The notes below the pieces were generated by a model, which was not told the origin of the DNA, ran no database searches, and saw only the letters and a program-made list of their open reading frames with translations. A DNA stretch of 64,000 bases from Nitzschia sp. pyKryTriq1 (Eukaryota > Bacillariophyta > Bacillariophyceae > Bacillariales > Bacillariaceae): NCBI GenBank assembly GCA_956465555.1, contig OY101131.1:447469-511468 (forward strand), written 5' to 3'. Positions within the stretch are counted from its first letter, which is position 1, and every line of letters starts with the position of its first letter. The translations under genes were made by a program, and so were the position numbers. Below are positions 19,827-30,234 of the stretch, piece after piece.

Positions 19827-22562
19827 TCAAACAAAGAGTACCGACGCAACTGTTCCTGCTACTGCCAACCACGCCCGTCGCTTGGCACTGGCGTGATCAA
19901 ACGCCGACGATGCCTTGCTGTTACCAGTATTTCCGTTGTCCAAATCGCCGTCGGCACTGCCGAGGGTGATGGGGCACACAGGGAAAAGATTGGCCTGGCA
20001 GGTGCGTTCCAAGAGCTGTGGCGGAGAACGAAGGAGGGTAGGTGCAGTTTCGATTGCCTCGTTTTCCAGCTGGGCATCTTCTTGCGCCAAGAGGGCCACG
20101 GGGAGATATCCTTCGCTGTACCACTGGGGGTCCAAGGCAAACTGGATCACACCGGCATCCATTTGAGCGTAGACTTCTTCCGTGGCTCCAATCACCCCAA
20201 TCGTCAACCGATCAGTTATTGCACGGTCGAGTTCTTGGACAATAGGAAGCAGCACGGTGTCTGTCAAGAACAGCTGGACGCTCGCAGTGTTGCTGGATCC
20301 ATCTTGGTACGCTTCCAACAGTTCCGCTTTGAGAATGGCACGAAAGTACGAATTTCGACCTCCCTCCGAGTGCAAGTGATCCATGTAGCGTAGGACATTG
20401 GTCTCGTTGGTGGACATAGCTCTATCATTTGCCCAGTACAGCGCATCTTGCAAACCAACGCAAGCGTGGGCACTTACAGTAGTGTAGAGACACCATACCT
20501 TGTGTTCCGACAATGCTGATGATGTTGACGGTAACTCGTTGGCATCGTCCTTGTTGGTGTCATCATCTTCCCGGATCCGCCGTGCAAACTCTTGACCTGC
20601 CTTGAATCCTGCCGTGTAGAAATTGGGCCGGACTTGGTGTCGAATCGCAATTGATTTCTCCATGGGAGACGACTCTTCAAAGTTCCCCCGTACCGCAATG
20701 ACAGGAATGCCATTCTCCAGGCAACGTTGAATAACGGCGAAATAATAATGGTACGGGTTAAAACGTACGTATCGTTGTTGTGCAAGTGGAGGATAAAAAT
20801 GAGCTTGAAGTGGAAGCGCCACCACCAATCCATCGACGAGATTCCCTTGACCACAGGCTTCCCACAAGGAGGGGGTACGAGGCGACGAGGACGAGGACGA
20901 GGACGAGTCCAAATGCTCACCGTACATGGAGCTGTTCTTGTTATTGTTTCTTTTGAAAAACACAGACTTCTCGGGTTCTTGTTCTTCCTCCTGTTCTTCC
21001 TCCTCCTCGAATATCATGGACCAAGACGTGCCATCTTCCAGCGGAAGTGACATGGAGTAAGTGTTAGTGGGCAAGAATTGAAGCTTGACTTTAAAGTCTT
21101 GAGCGGCCGCCTTGGCTGCCGATGCGATCGCAGCAGTGTAGAGAGGATCCACGGCATCCTCATCGAAAATCACAAATCCAATGATCCGAGGAGGCGATGA
21201 TGATGCATCTTGGCAGGTGCTGTCTCGAAGAGAAGAACAGGGGGACCGAGTCTTTCCAGTGCGCAGTGCAGGAAGCTCCGTCGAGGAGGTACTGCAAGGA
21301 CTGGTATCATTCGGGCATGATGGACGTGGAGAAGAAGAAGCGGATGGCATACTGGCGACGTTCGATTTATCCCAGAGGGTGTGATGGGCCAGGAAGATGC
21401 CAGACTCTTCCTCGAACGATGGAGCCGGGACTTGACCGGTAGTCAGATACAAGGTTGCCAGCACAACCGGCAAATGGCCCTGTACGTGAGCTTGCTCCGA
21501 AATCCCAAAGAGCAAGCGGCCGTCTTGAATGGCTTGTGGTACGCCGCTGACATGACTGTCTGATTCCACCACCAAGCCTCCCAATAAGGTGAGGTTGGTA
21601 CACTCGTACTTGTGGATCCATTCAGATACGAGGGTGACATTGGGCCCGTTCCAAAAGATGGCATCAAAAGGACAGCCTTCAAAGATACTCGCGAGTTCTT
21701 CATCCGATGGTAGTAGATCGAAGTTGTTGTTGTTGTTGTTGTTGTTGTCTAGGACAACTTGTTGGACAGTCCCAGCCAGAACGTTGTGATCGAGTACCTT
21801 GTCAAGATGGCTCATCAAGCTCTGGTGCTCGAGAATCGTTTCCTTGTATCCACGGAACTGTTCGTCGTCCATACCTGTAGCACTTCTTTCAGCTTGCTGG
21901 CGATGAACAAAGAGCGCCTTGCGAATCGGACGGTCCACATTCTGCTTCAGAAAAGCCTGGGCCGCCATGCGACCAATGGCGTAGTCATCCGCTCCGACCC
22001 AGGCCAGAACGTTATTCTCGCTTTCCCCCGAATCTGTCAAATCGTCATCTTCGGAGTAGGCGGTGCTCATCCAGTAGTTCGATCCAGTGTTCAGTCCGAA
22101 GACGGGCAATCCTGCCTCTAGAGCCTTGGCAACAGCCTCTTGCACTTGTTCCGTAGGAGTCGTCACTAACAAGGCATCGGGACGACGAGCAGAAGCTGAT
22201 ACCGACGACGACGAGTATTGCTGGACAATATTTTCGATAGCCTCGACCATCTGATTGCTTGGCGGCTGGATAATATCATCGTCACCGTACAAAAGGACCT
22301 CCAGATCGACTCCTAGATCCACGGCCGCCGCTTGCGCTGACCCTTTGACTTGCTGCCAAAAGGGATCACGAGGGGAACCATGGAGAATGGCTCGAATGGA
22401 AAACGTCTGACGATCCATACAGGGAGCACAATAAGAGGAGGAGGAGGATAACGCTCCGGGCCAAGCGGCTGCCAAATCATGCGTCAAAGAGACGGCGGAA
22501 ACCTTCAAGATCAACGCAATCAACTTGATCATCGTGATGAAGGGAACACATGAGAGTTTCAT
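19827..22562 (-). CDS. Secreted or membrane-anchored tandem periplasmic-binding-fold protein
   Basis: A 911-residue single-exon gene. It has an N-terminal signal peptide (about 32 residues) and a C-terminal hydrophobic tail (WLAVAGTVASVLFV), either a membrane anchor or a GPI-type signal. Two copies of a type 1 periplasmic-binding fold follow one another. Copy 1 runs from about residue 55 to 400 and carries RAILHGSPRDPFWQQVKG, DALLVTTP and GLPVFGLNTGSNYW. Copy 2 runs from about 455 to 880 and carries IGFVIFDEDAVDPLYTAA, GIPVIAVRGNF and LTIGVIGATEEVYAQM. In bacteria this fold binds sugars, autoinducers or amino acids. Here the protein is likely outside the cell or in the secretory lumen, as a sensor or binding protein without an attached transporter or kinase. 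The ligand is unknown. Confidence 0.82.
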   Translation of the reverse strand: MKLSCVPFITMIKLIALILKVSAVSLTHDLAAAWPGALSSSSSYCAPCMDRQTFSIRAILHGSPRDPFWQQVKGSAQAAAVDLGVDLEVLLYGDDDIIQPPSNQMVEAIENIVQQYSSSSVSASARRPDALLVTTPTEQVQEAVAKALEAGLPVFGLNTGSNYWMSTAYSEDDDLTDSGESENNVLAWVGADDYAIGRMAAQAFLKQNVDRPIRKALFVHRQQAERSATGMDDEQFRGYKETILEHQSLMSHLDKVLDHNVLAGTVQQVVLDNNNNNNNNFDLLPSDEELASIFEGCPFDAIFWNGPNVTLVSEWIHKYECTNLTLLGGLVVESDSHVSGVPQAIQDGRLLFGISEQAHVQGHLPVVLATLYLTTGQVPAPSFEEESGIFLAHHTLWDKSNVASMPSASSSPRPSCPNDTSPCSTSSTELPALRTGKTRSPCSSLRDSTCQDASSSPPRIIGFVIFDEDAVDPLYTAAIASAAKAAAQDFKVKLQFLPTNTYSMSLPLEDGTSWSMIFEEEEEQEEEQEPEKSVFFKRNNNKNSSMYGEHLDSSSSSSSSPRTPSLWEACGQGNLVDGLVVALPLQAHFYPPLAQQRYVRFNPYHYYFAVIQRCLENGIPVIAVRGNFEESSPMEKSIAIRHQVRPNFYTAGFKAGQEFARRIREDDDTNKDDANELPSTSSALSEHKVWCLYTTVSAHACVGLQDALYWANDRAMSTNETNVLRYMDHLHSEGGRNSYFRAILKAELLEAYQDGSSNTASVQLFLTDTVLLPIVQELDRAITDRLTIGVIGATEEVYAQMDAGVIQFALDPQWYSEGYLPVALLAQEDAQLENEAIETAPTLLRSPPQLLERTCQANLFPVCPITLGSADGDLDNGNTGNSKASSAFDHASAKRRAWLAVAGTVASVLFV

Positions 22563-23638
22563 TCTGAACTGTTGTTTCTGTCCTCGAGGAAGTCGATGGA
22601 AGTGGTTTTACTTCGGCAACTGTTCCGAACAATGAAAATAAAAAGTGAAAGCTCGCATGCTTCCCAGCGCCCGGACCGCTGCGCCGCCAGGCAAGCACCC
22701 AAGTCAATATATAATATCATTCTTGCATTCCGCCCGCGCGATCGTGGAAGAAACTCCAAGCCAACTTTCAGTGATCGTACGTTCACTATGTATCCTATTC
22801 ACTCTCATGTAAGCAGTACTACTACTCGAGCGAGTGTTGATTGATTAGCAGCAGGCCAACAGCAGAGTGTTGCAAGATCGGACGAATAATACTGCCCCGC
22901 GCCAATGGAGAGATCTAAATTGAAAATATCAAATATCAACAGCCAGTATTGAAGACATTAGTGAATGCATGAATGAATCACACCGAAACCAGTGAAGTAG
23001 AGCGTGGGAGTCGTCGTCGCCGATGAAAAGAGGACATCATGATGAATGAAGTGAAAGTGGCAAGTGGCAGCCCGTGGGAGTCAATTCACAATACCGGTAT
23101 TCAATCTTCTCATCTGCTGGCGTTTTGTTGCAATGCGTATCAACGTATGTCGCCCTTCGTAGTCGATTTTTTTATCTTCAATCCTCAATATCTTCCGCGC
23201 CTCGCATCCTACTCTCATCTACTGCTCGATCTCCGCGGTTCTCGCTTCTGCTGTTCGTGTTCGTTCGTTTAATTTTGCGGGGGCCTCGTCTCTTTGGCTT
23301 TTTTCCGATGTTCGCGTCCGTCAGGTACCAGGTACACGCAGGAGCATCAGGGGAATCGTACGAAGCCAGACGGTCGTGTACTCAACATGTCGTATGTCTG
23401 ACGTCACAATTGTGATTGACTCGTCGAATGGGTCGCGAGGCAGTACACGAAGTCCCGGAGAAAACACGACACAACCCCGGGTGTTAATTAAATTTCTCGC
23501 TCCAGACACAGTTGCTTTAGTTCGAGTCGTCGTCGTCCTCGCTTTGCTTCTTGCACCGAACCCGCCCAGCCACAAGCTCACAAATTCCATCGCTCCTCTT
23601 CCAAAACCATAATACTTGCCCTTCGAAATTTTATCCAT
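22563..23638. other. Divergent spacer upstream of the DUF6824 gene
   Basis: No convincing gene is seen. It holds TACCGGTA at 23092-23099 and a CRE-like palindrome at 23399-23406. Confidence 0.5.
23399..23406. promoter_or_regulatory. CRE-like palindrome TGACGTCA
   Basis: It lies about 235 bp upstream of the DUF6824 gene start. TGACGTCA is the known bZIP/CRE target, and related words act as CO2/cAMP-responsive elements in diatoms. Function here is inferred from position. Confidence 0.4.
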
Positions 23639-24454
23639 ATGATTCCCTCTTATCACATGTATCAAGAGATCAGCATCAGTACTTCGATGCTATCGGGAGA
23701 AAAAGTGAATCCCCAGCACCGCGTTGTAATGAACAACGAGGATGGAAAGAACAACAATAAAACGAGGATGATTGCACCTTTGCCCTGTGGATTCGCTCCT
23801 GGACCTTTCGATGTGGTCTGTGCCCGTGGTGCCATGGTAAAAAAGCACGTCGGAAACCAACTCTTCCGAAAAATGATCAAAGAATCAGTCCATGCCTACG
23901 CAAATGCAAGGTCCAAAATTAGCAAATCCTTGGTCGTCTCGGATGTAGTGGATTTCTTCCGAGAACGAAGCCCGGGGGGCTTTGTCCGAGAACAAGATGG
24001 CGTCTGGCACGCAGTTAGCGAAAACCTGGCACGGGAAAAAGTTGGACAAGCATTTCGAGAGCATTTGAGCCATCAATATCGATCCAGTACAAAAGCGAAG
24101 CGACGAAGGTGGAAACAAGCAGAGCAGAAGCAGGCAGAAAAGGCCTTGTCGAGCAGCAACAACCCGCAAGTCGCCGTCGATTCGGACGATTCTGATGACT
24201 CTTATTTGGAGCCGCGACTCGATTATTCAGAGTTGATTTCTTCGAGTGAAGAAGTTATTGTTAGAGTGAATATGCTCCTGAAACAACTTGAGCAGGCGTC
24301 TGCAATGGGCGAGGACTCAGACGAAAAGCTGATAACTATGTTCACTGAACACAATTTGGGACTTCTCCAGCTATTCCAGACTGATGATTCGATCCGAACA
24401 AAAGTGAGTTCGAATAGTAGTACCACTAGCATCATGACCAACAAAGAAGAATAG
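23639..24454 (+). CDS. DUF6824-domain protein (diatom-expanded family)
   Basis: A 271-residue single-exon gene. Residues 50-145 hold the DUF6824 pattern: DVVCARGAMVKKHVGN, then a FRKMI helix, a SLVVSDVVDFFRERSPGGF block, a Trp-centred VWHAVSENLAREKVGQAF block and a basic end (KAKRRRWKQ). The family is abundant in diatoms and often called DNA-binding-like or transcription-related, but no biochemical role is known to me. The C-terminal half is acidic with a possible coiled coil (residues 200-245). The ATG at 23639 is the first in frame; a later Met at residue 7 or 17 is also possible. Nuclear function is a guess from the basic, compact domain. Confidence 0.82.
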   Translation: MIPSYHMYQEISISTSMLSGEKVNPQHRVVMNNEDGKNNNKTRMIAPLPCGFAPGPFDVVCARGAMVKKHVGNQLFRKMIKESVHAYANARSKISKSLVVSDVVDFFRERSPGGFVREQDGVWHAVSENLAREKVGQAFREHLSHQYRSSTKAKRRRWKQAEQKQAEKALSSSNNPQVAVDSDDSDDSYLEPRLDYSELISSSEEVIVRVNMLLKQLEQASAMGEDSDEKLITMFTEHNLGLLQLFQTDDSIRTKVSSNSSTTSIMTNKEE

Positions 24455-24585
24455 GACGATGCTATTGAAGATGCTAAAAGTTAAAGAACAACCTCGCAAG
24501 ATTTCACTACGAGCTACCACCACGATAGATCATGCACGGCTAGTAGAATTGTATAGTAGTACCTCCAACCACGCTAGCTACTAGC

Positions 24586-24613
24586 TAGTAGTAGTAGTAG
24601 TAGTAGTAGTAGT
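24586..24613. repeat. (TAG)n microsatellite
   Basis: About nine uninterrupted TAG units lie between CTAGCTAGCT-like palindromic words in non-coding DNA. Confidence 0.9.
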
Positions 24614-25231
24614 GCACGTAATATCACACAAGTAGTACTACTACTAGTACTACCTCCTGGTACTTGTTTTCTGGGAAAAGTAGAGAGTATCCAACCGGTA
24701 GTCTAGCGGGTGAAAAGAGTCCACGACTGAGTCAAACTCTGGACTGTCATCATCTAGTAGCTATCTGGCGTGGCTATCCTTATCGTTCCGGTGCAGGAGG
24801 GATCATGAGGACGATGATGACCATTCATGGAGGATTTATTGCTCTCGAGAGTCAAGAAGGTACTTTCGCTGTAGTAGCTGAGAATCATAGACAGCACTTT
24901 TTCGCTGCTTTACGGTACCAGTTCCGGTAAAGTGCCGGAGACTATATTAGTATTAGAATAATCGTCGGTTTTCCATCGAACCCCTTTGTGCTCAACAGCA
25001 TTGTCGTACGTCACCTTCCCTTCCTCGTCTCCTTGAGAATTGTTTGGTGCAAGAATTCTTCGACGGATCAAAGCTCTGCCCCCAGACTGGGAAGCATGCA
25101 CGCTGATGACGCTGTCTCGTGCGTGTTTGAAGAAAAAATGGAAAATAATAGATAAAAGTTCCGTTGAAAGATAAAAGTTCTTCATTTTTTCGCGGAGGCG
25201 CTACTCTGGCAGTGTCGTACCTCAAGGCAAG

Positions 25232-25267
25232 ACGTCATCCTATATAAGGATACATGTGTTTACGTCA
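25232..25267 (+). promoter_or_regulatory. TATA box flanked by two ACGTCA words
   Basis: ACGTCA (25232-25237), TATATAA (25241-25247) and ACGTCA (25262-25267) lie about 250 bp before the amidase ATG. The 5' leader ends in CTTTGCAG just before GATG, so a leader intron with acceptor near 25509 is possible. Confidence 0.5.
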
Positions 25268-25510
25268 GCAGGGACGAATATGCCCTCCCTACGAGTCTTG
25301 AACTCCCTTTGTGTAGGAATTCTACGCAAGTCCAGTAGGAAATTGTCCACAACATGCGTTCACAACATTTCCCGCCGACACGCATGCGTCAACTTCATGT
25401 TTTGCTGATGATGGAGCAAAACAACGACGATCCGAAAAAAATCTTTTTTTTCTTCGGCACGCCTCGTCGTCATAATTTGTTTTGGTCATCTTCTCGATAA
25501 CCTTTGCAGG

Positions 25511-27999
25511 ATGAAATTTGCGTTGACTGGTGCATTTCTTGCTTGCCTTCTTGCCGTCCCTGGAGCATCCGCGTCCGAAAATCTTTGCAGCGTTTCCTCT
25601 GATTCCCTCGTTGGACTTGAAGCCTCATACGCGTTTGGTGACCTCGGAAAGTTGTCAATCATTGGTTTTGAGCCAACTGTCTCTTACATTTCGTCTGCAG
25701 AAGGTAAGATCAATATCTTAACAATGCACTTAGGCTGATTCTTGGCACAAACAAGCACCTCCTAACAAACAAAACTCGCGCCTCCGATTTTGCAGCATCG
25801 ACCCCATCACTGAAAATCCTCGGAGCCAGCGAGACACCTCTAGTTTACATTGACGAAACTGGTGTCCTGACTGTATCAACCGGAACCTGTTCTGACGAAG
25901 CCTCGAATCCTTGCCCCGGAGACTCTGAGTCCGGCGACAATATCGCCAGTTCAACCGCAAAGACTTCTCTGGCTGTTAGCAGTTTTCTCATGAATCTTTT
26001 TGTACCCGACCGCTTTGCGCCCTTGAGCGGTGCCATTATGGCTGCCACTCTTTTGGGTTCTCTGGCGCCTGCCGTCCTTGCGCAGGACTTGGCAGGATGC
26101 AAGCCTGCCCTTGACATCGAAATTTCCATGCCCATGAGCGCTCAAGTTTCCGAGAAGTTCGGCGAGACGGACCACTATCTTGCCGCCACACTCGACACGG
26201 TCACTTGGGGTTACTATGATCCTGCGGCCACGCCAAAGATCACCATGCAATCTGGTGAGACCATTACTGTTGAAGTCATTACTCATCACTGTGGACACGA
26301 CTATGCCAAGATGATCCGAGGCGATCCGGCAGTCGAAGACATTTTTTATTGGGAAGCTGGACAGACCTTGGAAAACAAGCCTGAACCGAAGTTAAATGGT
26401 ACTGGTGTTCACCTCATCACCGGACCAATTGAAGTCGCTGGAGCTGAAGTTGGCGATGTGATCCAAATTGACATTCTGGAGTTGGACCCTCGCCTTAATC
26501 CTGATACTGGCCGCTGTTTCGGGACCAACTCTCAAAAGTTCGCCGGATACCACTATCGTGTTGATTCAAAGCGCGACGGTACTCCTTATGTCACAACAGG
26601 GGGCACCGAGGCAATTACCGTCTTTGAGTTTATTGAAGACGACAACGGCGACATGCTCTACGGAAAACCAGTCTACATGTACCGCTTTCCTAATATGACA
26701 GCCCCTGACGGTTCCATCCGCACTTTTGACAACAACCCAGCAGTGATGTAAGTTCTTGAACAATCTTGATGAAACAATTCGAAGGCCATGCTTCTCACCT
26801 TTTTATCGTCCTCTGTTGCCATGAATTGTTTGTTGCAGGGTGCCTCACGAATTCGACCATGGGTACAATGGCGAGTTGATGTCCGACATGCCTATTGACT
26901 ATCCTCAAGGCTTTAACGACACTATTGTGACCGACGAAGGAGGCATCAAATATCTGTCCCCTGATCCTGCTGGTCTTGACTGGAAGGTTCCTCTGCGTCC
27001 CCATATTGGTACTTTGGCTGTCATGCCCAACAATACAGCTAACTACATCGACAATGACGCGCAGGGTGGTGCCAACTCGATCCCTCCTGCCCGTTTCGGA
27101 GGAAATGTTGACGACTGGCGTATCGGAAAGGGTGGAACCATGTATTACAAGTAAGTTTGTGCGGCCGGTCACGAATATTATTCATCCGTCTGACATACGA
27201 TCATCTCACTCACTTCTGTGAATTCTTTTCCGAAAGCGTCGAGGTCCCGGGTGGCATGGTTGTTGTTGGCGACACTCATGCTGCTCAAGGTGATTCGGAG
27301 CTTGCGGGTACAGCAATGGAAACCAGTATGACTGCTAAACTCCGAATCACTCTCCATAAAGCGGGTAGCTTGCCGAAGAAGGTCAGCAGCATGCCATTCC
27401 CCCTCTTGGAAACTTCCACTCAGTTTGTTGTCCACGGATTTGCCTACGATAACTATTTGGATGACTTGGTGGATGCTTCCACTATCTTCGTTGAAGGTGC
27501 TTCGCTGGATCTTGCCTTCGAGGATGTCTTCCTGAAGACTAGGGCTTGGATGATGGATACCTTTGATTTGACCGAAGAGGAGGTCATTGCAGTCATGACT
27601 ACCGCCGTTGACTTTGGAATCACTCAAGTCGTTGACGGAAATTGGGGAACCCATGCTGATATCCCAAAGTGGGTCTTTGAAGGCGGAGATGCTCCTTTTG
27701 ACTATTCCTGCACCACCTCGAAGGGTCCTGGTCGCCGTCATCTCCAAGAGCGCCGCGCTCTTCGCACCACAGAGCGCCGTCAGCTCATGCAAGAGTTTGG
27801 CCTCGACCATTCCCCTGAGGACTACGCCAAGCAACTGTATGACAAGGTTACCAAGAGCTGTGCAGCATGCGCTGAGACCATGGATCGTCATGTTTTGTCC
27901 CAAAAGATGTTGGATGCCAAGTTGCACTTCGCGAAGGCCCACAAGGAAAAGAAGGAAGCACTTGACGCCGTCCAAATGATTCTTGAAGACGACAACTAA
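25511..27999 (+). CDS. Secreted acetamidase/formamidase-family protein with N-terminal extra domain, four exons
   Basis: Exons are 25511-25703, 25796-26747, 26839-27150 and 27237-27999, giving 739 residues. Introns are 86-92 nt and GT-AG. Residues 1-21 are a clear signal peptide (cut near ASA). About 110 residues of unknown fold follow. A second signal-like hydrophobic stretch (residues 142-161, ending LAPAVLA) then precedes the amidase domain. Family blocks are THHCGHDYAKMIRGD, NGTGVHLITGPI, IPPARFGGNVDDWRIG, VVVGDTHAAQGDSEL and the Met-rich MDTFDLTEEE helix. FmdA/AmdA enzymes hydrolyse formamide or acetamide to ammonium plus acid. Secretion suggests nitrogen scavenging at the cell surface. 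The C-terminus adds a basic RRHLQERRALR segment and a helix with a CAAC pair. Met130 could be the start of a shorter form. Confidence 0.87.
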
Positions 28000-28228
28000 T
28001 GTTGCTGTTCTGGTATTGCAAAATTACATCTGCAAAAACGTGTTATTTGTTTTGAACTAATCGTCTAGGAAAATAATGAACTGGATTAAATTGACTTTCC
28101 TCCCTGAAATCAGCTATTGCTAGCTAATAAAAAAACGCAGGAAAAACCAGCAGTTAGAAGGAATGACTGCATGGATAAAGGGCCTTGCTCTCGGATCCTC
28201 TTACAACATAGGGAAAAGAGTTGGGGAA

Positions 28229-29593
28229 TTATTCGGAGTAGACCTTCTTGTCCACCGCCTCACAGATTGGTTTGTGCTTTTTGCAGATCTCTTCGATCGC
28301 AATTTCAATTCTGTTTTCCCGGTTGTCTAAGATTGCTGCTTCGCCCCACTGTTTGTGCTCTGGCTTGCGGATGAAATGTTTCACAATCGTACCGTGGCCA
28401 TAATTGAATTCTTCATCCAGAGCGAATATATCTTCCTTGTAATTTCCCTCCTTTAGCGCATAGTGCAAATGGTATTGATCGTTTGACGCATGATAATTGT
28501 GCTCCATGCCGCTTTTGGAATGCGTGAACCATTCCTTGGTAAGCTTCTGGATACGCGGATGATGTAAGTCCCACAGAGTTACTCCTGCGTTGATATCCCA
28601 GGTCTCGTGGTCATCGGACTCGCGGACCTTTTGAGCAGCCAACATTTTACCCTTTGGGAGCAACGAAGTAACATCAAAGTCCATATCGTATACTAACGCA
28701 TCCGTGTCCAAAATCAAGAGTTGATCGTACTGGTCTTTGTGCTCGAGAGCATACCGTAGTAATGGAATTTTGTCGTAGGTAGCTCGATGAGGAGGAGGCT
28801 CGCAGTCTCCATCCAGTTCCTTGATTTGTAGCGCCGCTCCTTGGACCAAAACAACATCATGCTTCCAATGCCGTGCGTAAGCGCGGTTGACGTGGGCCGT
28901 CTTGGTCAAGAGACTGCCATATACTCCGAATCCAGAATACAGACCAATGAGCAACCTCTTATTGGCCTTAGCTTCATGGTCCTCTCCGTAGTTTTCGTAC
29001 TCCCATATTGGCTCTCGTGGTAGTGAGCACTCCACTTGGTTAGGTACTACTTCTTCATCTGAGCCAATGTGTTCGTGGTGGGGCTGGTCGATTGCTTCCG
29101 CAATGGCAGAAATGCCATCTTCAACCTTTCCACCTTCCACGGTGTCCGCGGCCCTTTTCCGAAGCGATTCCTGTCCATGCTTCTTTGCTGAAGAGTTATT
29201 CAACTCCGTAGAGGCAGTGCCCTTCTTTTCGGCATGAGTCTTCTTGTTGGTGCGCTCTTCCCTTTTCTTACGCTTGTCTTCCTTCTGCCTCTTCCGTTTT
29301 TGCCTACGAGTTTCCTTCTTGTGATCAGCCTGACGAGAGTGTTCGTGTTCCAGGTTAGCCGATTCGCGGGCATCCAACTTGTTAGCCTCGTTCAAAAACT
29401 TGCGGACTGCTTTGTTATCTTGTTCTAGTAGGAGACCTCGACCTGTGACGGCAAGAAGACCCTCGGGCATGAACATACTTCCAAACTGACAAGCCACCAA
29501 GATAGCCGAAAAGCTAAGCGAAAAACACGCCATGCGTCTGCGGTGGGAGCCATTGCGACTTTTTCTCTGATCTTTCTGTGGTAGTCTGTCCAT
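28229..29593 (-). CDS. Type II membrane GT-A glycosyltransferase (GT34/MNN10-like)
   Basis: A 454-residue single-exon gene. Basic residues 1-20 precede a membrane anchor (residues 21-50). A long basic coiled stretch (Lys/Arg/Glu, residues 85-130) and an acidic linker follow. From residue 210 on there is a nucleotide-sugar transferase fold: RLLIGLYSGFGVYGS, YDKIPLLRYAL and the metal-binding DxD in LLILDTDALVYDMDFD. The later blocks are WDINAGVTLWDL and SNDQYHLHYAL, and a final GHGTIVKHF provides the closing His. This order fits Golgi alpha-galactosyl or mannosyl transferases of the GMA12/MNN10 type, acting in glycoprotein or cell-wall glycan synthesis. The exact sugar is not predicted. Confidence 0.78.
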   Translation of the reverse strand: MDRLPQKDQRKSRNGSHRRRMACFSLSFSAILVACQFGSMFMPEGLLAVTGRGLLLEQDNKAVRKFLNEANKLDARESANLEHEHSRQADHKKETRRQKRKRQKEDKRKKREERTNKKTHAEKKGTASTELNNSSAKKHGQESLRKRAADTVEGGKVEDGISAIAEAIDQPHHEHIGSDEEVVPNQVECSLPREPIWEYENYGEDHEAKANKRLLIGLYSGFGVYGSLLTKTAHVNRAYARHWKHDVVLVQGAALQIKELDGDCEPPPHRATYDKIPLLRYALEHKDQYDQLLILDTDALVYDMDFDVTSLLPKGKMLAAQKVRESDDHETWDINAGVTLWDLHHPRIQKLTKEWFTHSKSGMEHNYHASNDQYHLHYALKEGNYKEDIFALDEEFNYGHGTIVKHFIRKPEHKQWGEAAILDNRENRIEIAIEEICKKHKPICEAVDKKVYSE

Positions 29594-30234
29594 CTTGGCA
29601 GATGTTCTTCACGGCTGGTGGGTATCAGCCGGTTGTAATATTGTTGTTGCGAAGGAAGTGAAGATCAAAGATTCCAGATTTATGAGAGTTCTTATCTCAA
29701 CAACGAGGCGTGTGGAGTTGGTTGATAGAATAAATATGTTCTCTAAGAGTATGGTGTGTTCGTGGAAATGGGCAACATCCCACGCCCGTCGATGAGAAAT
29801 GTGGCGAGATGGGTCGAAAAACTCCAACCACACCACTCACTCGTTTCCGTTCGGAGTTTGATTCTCCCAGTTCTCCGCGCGGTCGTCCACGCTGGCCAAA
29901 ATTGTCCGTTCGCATTCCCGCCAAAATGTCTGTCCATCGAGAGGTTATTGTCGGCCGTGCGCGTGTGCGCGAAAATGATGAGGATGACGCGCAAGCATCG
30001 TTTTTGCGCGTTTTAGACTGACGATACCGCGCGGTAGATATGATGATGATGATGACAAAACGAATGACGAATGAAGCAAGTAGGATTTCGACAATGACGA
30101 CAGTTTCAGTTTGCATTCCTGCGGTACCTTTCCCGCTGGTTTTGATGGGAAAACGCCGATAACACAGGGACATACTTATTGTGCAGCCATACTTCTTTCG
30201 TTTAGTTTGAACAAAAAACAAGCCTGCTTCAACG
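29594..30234. other. Divergent spacer between glycosyltransferase and SOUL gene
   Basis: No gene or strong motif is recognised. Confidence 0.5.

Larger units (their letters stand above)
24455..25510. other. Intergenic spacer with microsatellite and amidase promoter
   Basis: A (TAG)n tract, GTAC/CTAG palindromes (about 24632-24660) and a promoter-like segment near 25232-25267 are present. No gene is seen. Confidence 0.5.

Noticed and set aside
24681-24760. tRNA-like A-box word (GGTAGTCTAGCGGG)
   Set aside because: No matching B box (GGTTCGANNCC), and no cloverleaf could be drawn by eye.
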